Assembly (NCBI RefSeq): GCF_000350225.1 | Contig: NW_005179038.1 | Location: 120,951-184,950 of the forward strand | Direction: 5' to 3' | From: Chondrus crispus | Taxonomy: Eukaryota > Rhodophyta > Florideophyceae > Gigartinales > Gigartinaceae | Length of the DNA: 64,000 nucleotides | In this document: positions 10,990 through 21,077 of the stretch, piece after piece | Layout of the letters: each line of letters opens with the position of its first letter | How positions within the stretch are numbered: the stretch's first letter is position 1 | Translations under genes and position numbers: made by a program | Notes under the pieces: generated by a model | What the model was told of the DNA's origin: nothing | Seen by the model: only the letters and a program-made list of their open reading frames with translations | The model's database searches: none

Positions 10990-11816
10990 CGATACCGCTT
11001 GCATCCTGCGCAAAGCAGAAATGCACATTGCCCAAGACAAGCCCACACCTTATCAGGACAGTATTCGTCTACAAGGACCCAAAGACCACGACGAGCTTCC
11101 TTTGAAACACACACAGCCGAAACAGTACCAAAAGATCCTTAGAGAACAGAGATATATTGCCGACTCCACCCGACCGGATATATAGTTTGTTGTCAACCGC
11201 CTGTCGGTAGCCTCCAACGCTCCCACAAACCGTCACTGGAACGACCTCAGACGTGTCCTCCGGTACCTTCGCGAAGGTACCGGAGGACACGTCTGAGGTC
11301 GTAGCCCGTGCTTGAGGGTGTGTCGCGACACACCGTCAAGCACGGGCTGCTCTTCCCGGCCGCTCGCATCCCTCTTCAAGTCAGCAACAGCACTTACAAA
11401 CTCATCCCCAACACTTCCATTCTCACATCCTTCTCGGAAGCTGACCACGCCGCCGACGTCACTGACCCAAAAGCCATCCCCGGCGAAGTGCACCTTTACA
11501 ACGGGACAATTATCTGTTAGGGATCAATGAAACAGAGCATCACGGCGCTCTCCACCTGCGACGGTGATTATATAGCCGCAACTTCCCCAGACCAACAAAC
11601 AGCATGGATGCGCCCCATACTCGAAGACATCCGAATGCTGAGCCCTCATCCCACCCCCTTCTTCATGGACAACTAGTCCGCTATCCTGGTCGCCCCGAAC
11701 ACAGGAAACACCAAGCGCCGCAAGTCGATCTCTGGCATCAATTCCTGGCGCACAACGCGCGCATGGGCCACATCGAACTGGAACACGTCCCCAGCATGGA
11801 CGTGCTTGTGGGATAA
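10990..11816 (+). pseudogene. Copia 1 RNase H region, interrupted by twin palindromes
   Basis: A piece near 11110-11240 reads KQYQKILREQRYIADSTRPDI and, after a stop, FVVNRLSVAS and NDLRRVLRYL, the conserved connection to RNase H. It is cut by palindromes at 11241-11348, and then STILTSFSEADHAADVTD (11415-11465) supplies the first RNase H acidic motif. NGTIIC, STCDGDYIAA and FFMDN follow, with stops between. The region normally coding for the turn after 'RYL(R/K)GT' has been replaced by the palindromic DNA. Confidence 0.7.
11241..11348. repeat. Twin palindrome in copia 1 RNase H
   Basis: 11241-11302 is a perfect palindrome with 31-base arms and no loop (centre 11271/11272). It is followed immediately by 11303-11348, with 23-base arms, no loop (centre 11325/11326) and one mismatch. 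Together they fill 108 bp of what should be RNase H coding sequence. Confidence 0.97.
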
Positions 11817-11824
11817 CTCCCCTC

Positions 11825-12850
11825 TGCCCTGAGTTCGGAGTGGAGTAGAGGTTTCACCGAGGGGGAACGCGACGCGGACACGCGGCGCGCTAATTAAACT
11901 GATACGGACGAACTCGCGAAAAGGGAGTGGCTCACTGGCCGTTTACGCGCAGTCGCTCCGTTGTGCGTATACGGAGGCGACCGGTAACGGGTTAGAAGCC
12001 AGCGCGCGAATAAACTACCGACCGTAGATTAGGCGCGAAAGGGATTGGGACGAGCTTGCCCCAGTTTACTGGTGGGGACGGGTGTCAGGTCTTAACCCGT
12101 CATTGGGACGCTTCGGACACTTATCCCAGTACAGTACCTGCCGCGTAGTGCGTGCCGGGTACTGTAGCAAATTAAAATGCCAGCGCCAGAAATACTAACT
12201 ACTGTACCCCGCGGATGCTGCCATTACACGTGTGCGCTGCCGTACACGCGTAATAGATACATTGCCTCCTACGATATATTGCTATAGCGTGATATACATC
12301 GAGGTATGTCACGCTATAGCAATAGATAGCTAGATCTACCAATGGCACTATTGGAGGGATGGAACTATACAAAGGAGGGTCAAATACATATATTTGGGGA
12401 CAAAGCACACTGCTAACACAAACACAACAAAACCTGTAAAACACAACTAAAAAACTCCATTCTATGAGTACTGAGTACTCGTTGCCATATTTTCCCGCCG
12501 TCCCACCTCTCATACTTTCTACTTATATCGTAACACTGAACCATGCTGGATGATACTCGTGCGGGCTTATGATATCCTGTGCCAGAGGGTGATCCATAGC
12601 ACTATATAGAGGGAAGCACCACTAAAGAATGCACTATTTAGCGACCCCCCTGTACCAACTACCGGACGGACCACACGTGTCCCACTGTACACGCGTAATA
12701 CCCGTAGACTGCCGCACGGACGACACGTGTGCTACTGTACACGTAGACCACTCCACGACCGATCAGTACACGAGCGCGCTCCGTACACGTGGGCACGCCC
12801 GCGCACGTGTACACCGTGCCGCCCGCCAGATTCAAATTCTCCTCGAGGAG
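11825..12850 (-). repeat. LTR-like repeat, copy b, split by an insertion
   Basis: On the minus strand this carries the same ordered blocks as copy a (3655-4135): the CACACGTG-rich start at 12850-12650, then from 12255 the AAGACCTGACACCCGTCCCC, CAGTAAACTGGGGCAAGCTC and GGCTTCTAACCCG blocks, ending near 11825. In copy a the two halves are contiguous; here about 390 bp (12262-12645) lie between them. Its start abuts the end of copia 1. Ends are approximate. Confidence 0.7.
12262..12645. mobile_element. About 390 bp inserted in LTR-like copy b
   Basis: Sequence absent from copy a at the matching point. It is AT-rich, with a hairpin near one end (12277-12292 paired with 12309-12324, 16-base perfect arms, 16-base loop). 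I see no open frame and no clear terminal inverted repeats or target duplication, so it may be a small non-autonomous element or filler DNA. Confidence 0.4.
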
Positions 12851-13089
12851 CATCGCGCTATTTCGTCGATCGGTACAGAGATCTCTCGATAATTGATACC
12901 CGGATAAGAGGAAACTCTCGTTAAAAGGAACGGTAGCGGATCCCCCATTTCCGGAGACCGGAAATTTTAATGAGAAATATATCTATATCCTCTCTTTGAT
13001 GAACGAAACTACAGTAACGAATCGATACGAAAATAGATAGGTTCAGAAATTAAACAAAAATCCAGCATAAAAGGAAACATCTTCTCTGT
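12851..13089. other. No gene seen
   Basis: Spacer between LTR-like copy b and the copia 2 element. Nothing recognisable. Confidence 0.5.
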
Positions 13090-13291
13090 CGGAAAACCTC
13101 TATGACCATGTTTTTCCTTCTTGAGTCAGGTCTGATTCTGACGCAGGCGCACTGGTGCCTGAGTCGTTCCTAGCTCGGGACGCGAATCGGGTGAAGACGT
13201 AGGTACGGAGTCCGCGCAGGAGGGCTCCGCCAATGTAGCAGTAAAGCTTCACTTGTTTATTTGTGATCTCCTTGGCCGAGATTTCTCAATG
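13090..13291 (-). repeat. Copia 2 3' LTR
   Basis: Matches 18593-18793 nearly base for base, with landmarks CCTCTATGACCATGTTTTTC, TTGAGTCAGGTCTGATTCTG and GCAGTAAAGCTTCA. An internal TGACC...TCTCA would give canonical TG/CA ends, but identity extends about 13 bp further out on the left, so the true termini are uncertain. Confidence 0.85.
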
Positions 13292-13534
13292 CGCGGTAGT
13301 TGCAGGTTGCAAAGTACTGGAGCACTACAGTTCGAGTACTGTTTGTTCCCAACTGACAGTCTTTCGCTGTACTCTGTTCCAATTGCGACAATAAAGTCCT
13401 CGACATTTGGTCTTCTCTAGCTTCCTCCTTTCTTACCAACCCGTACGATCTATACTGCATTGAATCAGAGATTCAATCTACAATAGATAACCTGACCAGG
13501 AGCGTCCGTGATGTCATCGTACGACATCACACCT

Positions 13535-14335
13535 CTAGAGTGCTCCTGTCTTTCGACACTCGGATTTTTTAGAGACCGAAGTTGGGGTCGTGTCATTGTT
13601 CTGTTGTTCTCGCGGCAGACGTGTTCTCACTACCCATTGCTGCACTTGTGTGCTAACTTTGCCGGTATCCATGACGTGTTCAAGAGCGGAGCAAGGTACA
13701 GATTTTGTTAATTTGTCGGCTGAGTTTTCTTCTGATCTTATCCATTCCACATCACTGATTTCCTTCTTTCCATAGGCTTCTCTTGCGGCCTGCATGTCTA
13801 TCATCAATCGCTTCTCGGTCGTCGTTGTTGATTTCAAAATAGTCTTGAACAGACTTTCTGAATCCGTCAGCATCGCGAGCGGTACTGTCCGACCTAATAT
13901 TCGTTGAAGGTCATATCTCAGCATGTAGGCGTAGTCGAAGCCGTCAGGGAAGGCGAGCACTTCCGCCCTCATAACTGACCGCGATACACGTTTGATCTTG
14001 TAGGAAGAAAAGTGCAAGACGTTGCATTTTCCCGTGGCGTGGCAAAGGAGAACTATAAACACGAGCTGTGATCTGAGCTCTGGTGTGTTCGCAAATGATG
14101 AATCGGTGAATACGGGCAGGGAGAGGGATTCTGTGTCCAGTTGCTGTTGGCGAAGTCCGCGGCGAGAGTTATCATGAGCACGGTGGATCACGTCGTTGAT
14201 GGCCTTGAAATGCTGCTTCTCGAACTTGGGTCCGTGACCTGGGCCGCGAGGTTGACAGCGGCGGCGATATCCGGACGGGTGTGAGCTAGCCAGGCTAGTT
14301 CGTGGCGCTTGAAGCGAAATTCTGAGAACGTGCAT
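13535..14335 (-). pseudogene. Copia 2 RNase H domain
   Basis: A 266-codon open frame with LPVFTDSSFANTPELRSQLV (first RNase H Asp), then SRSVMRAEVLAFPDGFDYAY (Glu), AMLTDSESLFKTI (second Asp) and EISDVEWIRSEENSADKLTK near the end. That is the full set of copia RNase H landmarks. It follows the RT frame with a shift around 14190-14335, where two frames overlap. The enzyme removes RNA from the RNA-DNA hybrid during cDNA synthesis. This domain alone looks intact, but it is cut off from the rest of pol. Confidence 0.85.
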
Positions 14336-14751
14336 TGCTTGGACGAGGGTGTGATCTTTTGGGCGAAGCGTTTCTGGTGCATTAGGTAGCCATTATCAAT
14401 TTTCTCGATCTCGATTCCAGCGAAATCGAAATTTCCTAATTCTCTTTCTTTTGACAGAAAACGTTCTCCAGTTGTTATAGATTCTTTTTCGAATTTCGTA
14501 GTGCCTGTCCCGATGGTATCGTCGACATAGGCGCCGGTCATTTCTCGCAGTTGTCCCTCGACGACTTTGAAGAAGAGGGACAAATCTCCAGTGGTAGAAG
14601 TCATTCCGAGGTCGCGTATGAGGTGATTGGAGAAAGTAGCGTGCCAGTAATCCCCTGAATCCGACAAGCCATATAATGGCTTGAGGAGCTTGAGTAGCTG
14701 GTCAGAGGGTAATTGGAATTCCTTAGTGGGTCTAACATAAACTTCGCCCAT
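14188..14751 (-). pseudogene. Copia 2 reverse transcriptase, catalytic part
   Basis: The frame begins GEVYVRPTKEF, then LLKLLKPLYGLSDSGDYWH, the conserved copia finger-palm motif. The catalytic box is GAYVDDTIGTG, with both aspartates present, followed by FDFAGIEIEKIDNGYLMHQK. The frame continues to HELAWLAHTRPDIAAAVNLA, the connection to RNase H. It is joined to upstream RT sequence only by a frameshift at about 14740-14810. Confidence 0.85.
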
Positions 14752-15583
14752 GAGTTTCTCCGCACTCTGCAGATATGCTTGCGAGACGTCTTGGGTCTAC
14801 AGTCGGAAGCCAAAAATGGCGGGAATTGCGATGAGAACGCGTACTGAGTTCTGGCGAAGGTTGGTGCTGTTGTGTATCAGGATATTTTTCAACATCTGTG
14901 TGACCTTGCACGACAAAGCGTGCCTTGTACGTTTGCTCTTTGGAGTGGGCGTTCTTGATAGCCAGAACAAATCGACCTCCGAGTACGTTCGCGTCATCAG
15001 GGATATCTTTGCGACAAACAATTTCGTGCACACCTCTTTCTGCGAGGCCGGCTACTTCCCTGGCCTTAGCCTCATCGAGCATACCTGAATGCCCTCTGCG
15101 GTCAGCAGGGTGTAGCACCTCGGTGATGAATATCCTCGGGGGATAATTGTTCTTAAATTGTTTCATACCGGCAAGCAATCGTTTGAGCTCTCGATTTCCC
15201 TGTGCTTGCGGAACTGGGACGGCCTGAGATAGGGTATAGCGCTTCTCTTCGCCGTTCCAGTCCACACACACTTCCTTCTCCATCATTCTTACAACACGAT
15301 ACGGCCCCAGCCATTCCTTCTCCATTTTTCGATACACAAGCACGATGTCTCCGGGAATGATATCATACTGCGTAGCTGGTGGGAGTTTGGAACGCAGAGC
15401 TTGTGGGATGCGGAGCTTGGCAGTGATTGTGGCCATTTCCCGCTTTGCTGTTTCCAATGCGGCCATGCGTTCTCGTTGGGACGGTAGATGGGCGTTGGCA
15501 ACTGGAAGGGATGGATCGACACCGTAGACGAGCTTGGAGGGCACGAGGCCGTTTAGTCCCAGCGTATCATTGGCTGCCTTCAC
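14732..15583 (-). pseudogene. Copia 2 integrase C-terminus and RT N-terminus
   Basis: A 283-codon frame. The first half has LGLNGLVPSKLVYGVDPSLP (the end of the integrase core) and GDIVLVYRKMEKEWLGPYRV, an integrase C-terminal DNA-binding fold. The second half carries GGRFVLAIKNAHSKEQTYKA and RFVVQGHTD, the start of copia RT. The tail after 14900 is out of frame with the RT proper. Between 15583 and 15859 the integrase core continues in other frames with stops. Confidence 0.8.
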
Positions 15584-15858
15584 TGCAAGACGAAGGGCAA
15601 TCTCAGGGTCGAGGTTAGGGTATTGGGATCGGATAATGCGGAAGACATGCCGAAGGGGTGCATGGTAGGGCTCGCCAATACCTAAAGAGTTGTGACTCTA
15701 TGTTCGAGATAGCTGGAGGTCGATCCCGTGACGTGCAGTGACGTCATCCCAAAATTTTGACGTGAACACTGATACTTGGTCAGCGCGGATGCGGTTGTGT
15801 ATGCCAACGTAAACGGTGACCCATGCTTCGAGGAACGCGTCCCATACATGCTGTGCTA

Positions 15859-16401
15859 TCAAGCTCTTAGGAAGTGAGACGTTCTGATAACCGGTGTGCG
15901 TATCAAAAATGTGTAGAACTGGGTTTCTGCCAACCCAGAATATAGGTCAATGGCAACTTCGTGATTAAACACAATTTCATCGTCCAGTAGCGACACGCGA
16001 AATCGGTATGGTCTAATACCAAAGCGTTTACATCCCTCGAACTTGTTGACGATATCTTGTATGAGCTTTGGAGTATCCATTTTGACACGATCGGGAGTGC
16101 CACGTTTCAGCAAGTTCAGCAGCTTCTGTCGGGACGGATGAAAAAAATGGAGGTGGAGTCTTTCGAGTTCAGTTCTTGTGTACAGTACCGTGTGGTCGGG
16201 CCACTGAACGAAGAGATGTCCGTATTTCCTGACTATGGGAATGGTCCAACGGTTAACCTTGCTCACCGACGTGTTGTCCACATTGTCGACGATGAGCTTG
16301 TACCTGTCGAGTATGTCGAGGCCTAGAAGTAACGGTATATCAGCGTCTGCCCAGAACCAGATATAAAACCCCTCTTTAACGCGCATCTTGATGTTGATCA
16401 T
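15859..16401 (-). pseudogene. Copia 2 protease end, GAG-pre-integrase and integrase start
   Basis: A 180-codon frame with DIPLLLGLDILDRYKLIVDN near the start, the end of a retropepsin-like fold. ERLHLHFFHPSRQKLLNLLK follows, the H...H arm of the integrase zinc domain, then FEGCKRFGIRPYRFRVS where the cysteines of the HHCC motif should be; only one of the two remains. EVAIDLYSGL carries the first integrase Asp. The protease catalytic triad lies upstream in another frame and I could not place it with confidence. Confidence 0.75.
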
Positions 16402-16564
16402 TCCAAGACTGCTGCGGATACTATCGCCAAACTTGTAGGATTATGGGGACCTTCTCAATTTAAAGGGCTGTTTGCAAGAGAGACAGTGGGCTTTTGCCTG
16501 CGCGAGTCCACAGACGGATTTCCGCGCCCCGGTATCTGTACATGCGCCCTCAAATGATTGACTG

Positions 16565-18592
16565 TTATATTGAAGAGTACGGAGTGCAGGATTGGCTTTG
16601 ACGTTCAGTACTTATTTGACGATTCAACCTGGATAGCGAGGATTCGGTGTCGGCGTTGTGGTATGAATTGATCCAACGAACGGCGGAGGGACGAGGCATC
16701 CGTGCCCTTTGTGGAGCATGTGACTGGTCTTGTCTGGGGGTACTCTGTGCCTGAGTATCGGGACTTGTTGGCAAATCAAGCCCCGTTTTAAAACTCCTCA
16801 GGTAAATCCAGACCACCATCCAGATCACCATCCAGATCAGCACTATCCTCTTCCGATGGCACTGGTACCTCAAAGTGAACGCTGAGATTAACATAGGCTT
16901 CTTGTTCGAGGTGTTTCATCAACGCGTTATTTGCGCTTTCCTCATTGAGATCGCCCTCATCGACGTCACTTGAGACTAAAAGTGTCTCCATGGATTCACT
17001 GAGGCTCTGGGCGAGGGAATCAGCACCATATGTAACGTTTGCTCTTGCAGGCTCGGAGCAACCGGCGGGTGTCTTCAAACGGTTCTGCGCCACGCGCTTC
17101 ATGTCAAGCGGTTATGTGCACCTATACCAACCCCATCCCATATTACCACAGTTGTGGCACGTGAGGTCTGGGTTCTCGGTTCGCCTCCGAGGCCACGCTT
17201 TATTTTGATGCGTGCGGTGTTGATTTTTCGCAGACTGGAATGAGGGGGTGGTCGGGGAACAATGGACGCGCGACTGCGTGGCTCTCTGCCATAACGACCC
17301 TAACCAGCCAAGTTGGTCGACATCCAACGTGAACTGCGAAGCGTGTTGCTGCTGCCTGAAGAACTCTGGATGTAGGCTGCCTGATGCTTCGTGGATTGCT
17401 GGAGTGTGTATTCAAGATGCTCGATCAGGGGATGATACTTCAGCTCGTTGGCAGTGACATCGACAGCACTGTGCGGGCCCACTCACGACCAAGTGCAGCT
17501 TGCTGTGGGTGTAGCATCTTGGCCCTGTCTGTTCGGTCCTCGGGGTGAGACATCGGGGTGAGCCGATCGATCTCATCAACGGTGGCTCGAAATGCTTGGG
17601 CTTCCGTGACATCATCAATGTGGAATTGCGATATGCTTACTTCGTTCAATCGGTGTGAGATTGAATCCTGCTCGGCGGCGGATGCATATCGATCGTGAAA
17701 ACGTCGAACGACTTCTCCTCAGTTGGTGATTCTACCTTCCACGTCGTTGATGAAGAATTGGAGTGCGGCTCCGTCGAGGAGGTAGTGCGTGTAGCTTATT
17801 TTGTCCGCACCAGTGACCCCGTTTTGATTGCACATGAATTGGTAGCGACTAAATTTAGTCAGCCAGTCCTCGTCCATCTTACCCCAAACTTTTGCCTGTC
17901 AGATGCGTAAGCGACACTCATTCCTCTTGCGGCGCTGCTGGTGTTGCTAGTCCCAGAATTACGAGGGTGTGCATGGTGCCCGGTCTGATGCGCTTGTGAA
18001 ATTCGGGGTCAGGGGGCAACGCAAAGGGGTGTGTGGCATGGCTTTGAGTTCGGCTGCCGGGTGAACTTGGGACAAAATCTCCACGTTTGATTGCCTTGAA
18101 CTGCGCGATGGCTTTGTTGCGCTCTTCCAAATTTTCTGGGCGGCACTAGATCGTGTGAAGGAGACGGTTAAAGATGAGACCTCCGGAGGCACCGGGGGCA
18201 GGAGTATCAACGCCACGGTCGTTTAGGAAGAAACGAATCTTTATATAGATTTCATAATTGACTGTCACCATGGGATCCACGAGTTCGCGCGGTTCAAGGT
18301 CCTCACAGATCTGTTGTAAGAGAGCATCGCATCTGGGAACTGGGTACTGTACGGAGTAACCGTTGAACAGATTGTAGAGACCCTTTTGATGTGCATTACT
18401 CAAGCGTATGTTGCCAAATGGGCCAATTTGGAGATTTTGAGGAGCGCCTGAAACGGCAGGGATCGGGCAGGAGCAGTCGGGGCTAGTGACTAAGGAGGGG
18501 ACGTTAGGTCCATGTTCAAAAACTCCTTCTTTCTTTCAACCGTGTCGTTCCTCTCTGAAGTGTAAGGATGACAAAGAAGTCTTCCTTAATTC
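16565..18592 (-). pseudogene. Copia 2 gag remains
   Basis: Several short minus frames follow the 5' LTR: 18146-18403 (YSVQYPVPRCDALLQQICED), 17959-18216, 17440-17649 and 17112-17327. The last contains CHNCGNMGWGWYRC, a CCHC zinc knuckle in which the His is replaced by Trp. 16788-17102 is acidic and may be a linker. Frame changes and stops are frequent. Gag would form the particle shell and bind element RNA; this one cannot. Confidence 0.6.
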
Positions 18593-18793
18593 CGGAAAAC
18601 CTCTATGACCATGTTTTTCCTTCTTGAGTCAGGTCTGATTCTGACGCAGGCGCACTGGAGCCTGAGTCGTTCCTAGCTCGGAACGCGAATCGGGTGAAGA
18701 CGTAGGTACGGATCCGCGGAGGAGGGCACCGCCAAGGTAGCAGTAAAGCTTCAGTTGTTTATTCGTGATCGTCTTGGCCGAGACTTCTCAACG
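18593..18793 (-). repeat. Copia 2 5' LTR
   Basis: Direct repeat of 13090-13291, upstream of gag in the element's reading direction. No primer-binding site complementary to a known tRNA could be identified next to it. Confidence 0.85.
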
Positions 18794-20756
18794 TTACTTC
18801 GCAGTGACAGATGAGAATGGGAAAGTGTTGATTGGAAAAACGAATACCTTTGCATGATTAATTCGACCGCAGAACGGCAGTATGAAGCAAGCACTGCTAA
18901 CGTAAACGCAAATGTTCATGGCAATGAAGCTGTAGTTGGCTATTGCGTACTGCGGATAGGATGAACATGCTACCATCTTCACATCTGCACAATGCAGAGA
19001 CTGAATGGTCCAACTGAGTATGAAGGTGAACAGAGCAGGGGAAACAAATGTGAGAACTTTAATGTGGCGGGACAGATGGAGGTGATCTTTGTTCTTTTAA
19101 AAGCTAGAGGGGCTTAGCACAACGCTTTTGGCTAGACAAACAGAAAGTGGTACGTTGGATTGAGATAAACAGTTGCAATGAAACAAGCATGAGATTTATT
19201 GAGAGAGTACACAAACAGTGACAAACATTGAGATCGCTGTAGATGAACGAAGAGGGTAGAACTTGGAACGGTTTCTGTTCTTCTTCATATCTACGCGAAC
19301 CATCACAAAATCGCAGGGCCTGGCTCAGTTGGCCCAAAAGTTACATGATAAACTTGGAACTTGTAACATTTTACGTAAGAGACACTACCCGCTTACATTA
19401 CCAAAGACGTGACCTACAACAAATATCTAAATAGAAGACTACAGTGGACAGTCCCCAAGCATCAATGTTTCACAGTTCTATCCTGGTTTTGAGAAGCGTT
19501 GTCCTAAGGTACTTGTAGAAAAGTGAACAGTACTACAAAAAAGGGAAGACGAACTAATGCTTTTGGACAAGGTGATTGTGTGTGAGAGATAGACAACTTT
19601 TGACGTTCAGGGGGGCACACGGATAAATAGGGAATCTCTGCTTATTACCACGCAACAATGCTATGATTAAAGTATCATGAAGCAAGTCAGGTGGACACAG
19701 AGTTATGCACCCAATGCATCAAAAGAAAAGGCGACATTATAGAATGTGAATTTTGTGGCAACTTTTAACGGTTGATGGACAAGCACAGCATGTATATCTT
19801 TCTAATTTTACTTTTTTAAACATACTGTTCGTGTCCTTCCCAAATGGACTGACTTCTCCATTCTTCAAAAGGATGGCATGGAACTACTCTGTTATTTATA
19901 TGCCATACCTAAAAGACTTGTCACAGGAGGAGTACAGTATCGAGTAGTAATAAAGAGGATGGTTGGGGAGACTGAAAGCGAAGGACATAAGCGATTGTAT
20001 GGAGACAAGTAATAGAATGAGTTCATAGTTTATTTTAGTCTAGCATGTACTGTATTGTTCTAAGTTTCAGTTACGATTTCTATAAAAGGCGCGGAGTTCG
20101 GACGGGGAAAGCAAAAGGGGGCAGGTAAAACCTCTCACTAACCCTGAGAGCCACCCAACTGCAACCCCAGTGTGTCCAACTTAAGAACCGCTTTGCAAAA
20201 ACCATTCAACACAAGTAATTCACTCTGTTCATTTTATTAACCCTGCGCACCGCTAAACAATTATTTGAGGTTTGAAAATGCAACAGAGTTAATGCTACGC
20301 AGAGGAGACAAGAGCAACTCCCAGGCGACCACAACTCGGATAGCAACGAAATGCAATTGCATTAATAATGCAGATAGTGCAGGTTGACAGCGCCAAAGGG
20401 CGCAAGCTACTAATATAAGTAGAGCAAGTCCGATGACTCATAGCAAAAGAAAGAGGGAGGACAGAGTTTTACCGGTGGGGAAAGACGACCCCACGAGCCC
20501 GTTGTGCTCTCACATATTGTCTGTAGAATAACGTGCCACCCCTTAATTTATCCCTTCAGGTCTATCACGGCACCTCACAAATGGGAGAACCCACAACTTT
20601 GAATTAAAAGAAGTGCCTTAAACTTCCTTGTGCAAGACTGTCGGTCCTTCGATGTTGTACTTTGCCTTAAAGGATCTTATGAGAGACGTAAGTGTTTCAC
20701 ACATCCCTGCAGAACTTTGTACATCTTGCGTCAATCTGATACTACCAAGCGTTTTT
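18794..20756. other. No gene seen, about 2 kb
   Basis: AT-rich stretch with only short frames (60-77 codons), none with recognisable motifs. No repeat or transposon remnant could be named. Confidence 0.4.
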
Positions 20757-20809
20757 TAAAACCACATGCACTCAAAAACTTTTCAGTTTTTGAGTGCGTG
20801 TGGTTTAAC
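20757..20809. repeat. Inverted repeat
   Basis: The 20-base left arm 20761-20780 pairs with 20785-20804 across a four-base loop with one mismatch, and pairing extends imperfectly a few bases outward. It overlaps the 3' end of the small minus-strand ORF at 20805-21077. Confidence 0.85.
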
Positions 20810-21077
20810 GTCGAAGCGAAATAGCAAGGCGCCGCGGCGAACCTGTAATTTCGTACAGCATGAACACTGTGATGGGAGTGCCAACTAATTTACCCGGTGG
20901 GTCAGACGTTAAGAAATAATTATTACTGTCCTGAACGCTTACGAAATAATTACGCGATGTTTCCCGCATCTGCTTCACATGTTCGTCTACAAAACATGGA
21001 AGTGGTAGTAGTATTAATGAGCGAGTAGCCACGATAAGTAAAAGAGCAAGGAAGGATAGCCCCACTTTCTTCAACAC
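20805..21077 (-). CDS. Hypothetical small protein with N-terminal signal or membrane segment
   Basis: Ninety codons from ATG 21077. Residues 4-25 (KVGLSFLALLLIVATRSLIL) form a hydrophobic stretch after two lysines, as in a signal peptide or anchor. The rest has no motif I recognise and only one cysteine, unlike the two secreted families in the window. It ends in Arg-rich sequence next to a palindrome. It could be chance coding; nothing else supports it. Confidence 0.25.
   Translation of the reverse strand: MLKKVGLSFLALLLIVATRSLILLPLPCFVDEHVKQMRETSRNYFVSVQDSNNYFLTSDPPGKLVGTPITVFMLYEITGSPRRLAISLRR

Larger units (their letters stand above)
8101..11816 (+). mobile_element. Copia element 1, heavily degraded and rearranged
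   Basis: Colinear copia domains lie on the plus strand: protease and GAG-pre-integrase (8250-8960), integrase core (8960-9360), post-integrase (9382-9740), reverse transcriptase (10193-10953) and RNase H (11000-11816). Each is crossed by stops or shifts. The order PR-INT-RT-RH defines the Ty1/copia superfamily. The body is interrupted by palindromes, an N gap and a probable cloning artefact, each listed separately. No LTR pair was found. The LTR-like copy b begins right after its 3' end at 11825, but that repeat family is also found 3' of the gypsy element, so the link is uncertain. Confidence 0.85.
13090..18793 (-). mobile_element. Copia element 2, minus strand, with two LTRs
   Basis: A 202-bp direct repeat (13090-13291 and 18593-18793) flanks copia-type coding sequence in the order gag, protease, integrase, RT, RNase H, read on the minus strand. 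The LTRs differ by scattered substitutions, so the insertion is not recent. The coding part is broken into at least five frames. No target-site duplication could be recognised at the outer edges, which leaves the exact ends open by a few bases. Confidence 0.85.

Noticed and set aside
13106-13288. TG...CA boundaries as exact copia 2 LTR ends
   Set aside because: Identity between the two LTRs continues beyond these bases, so these cannot be the true ends.
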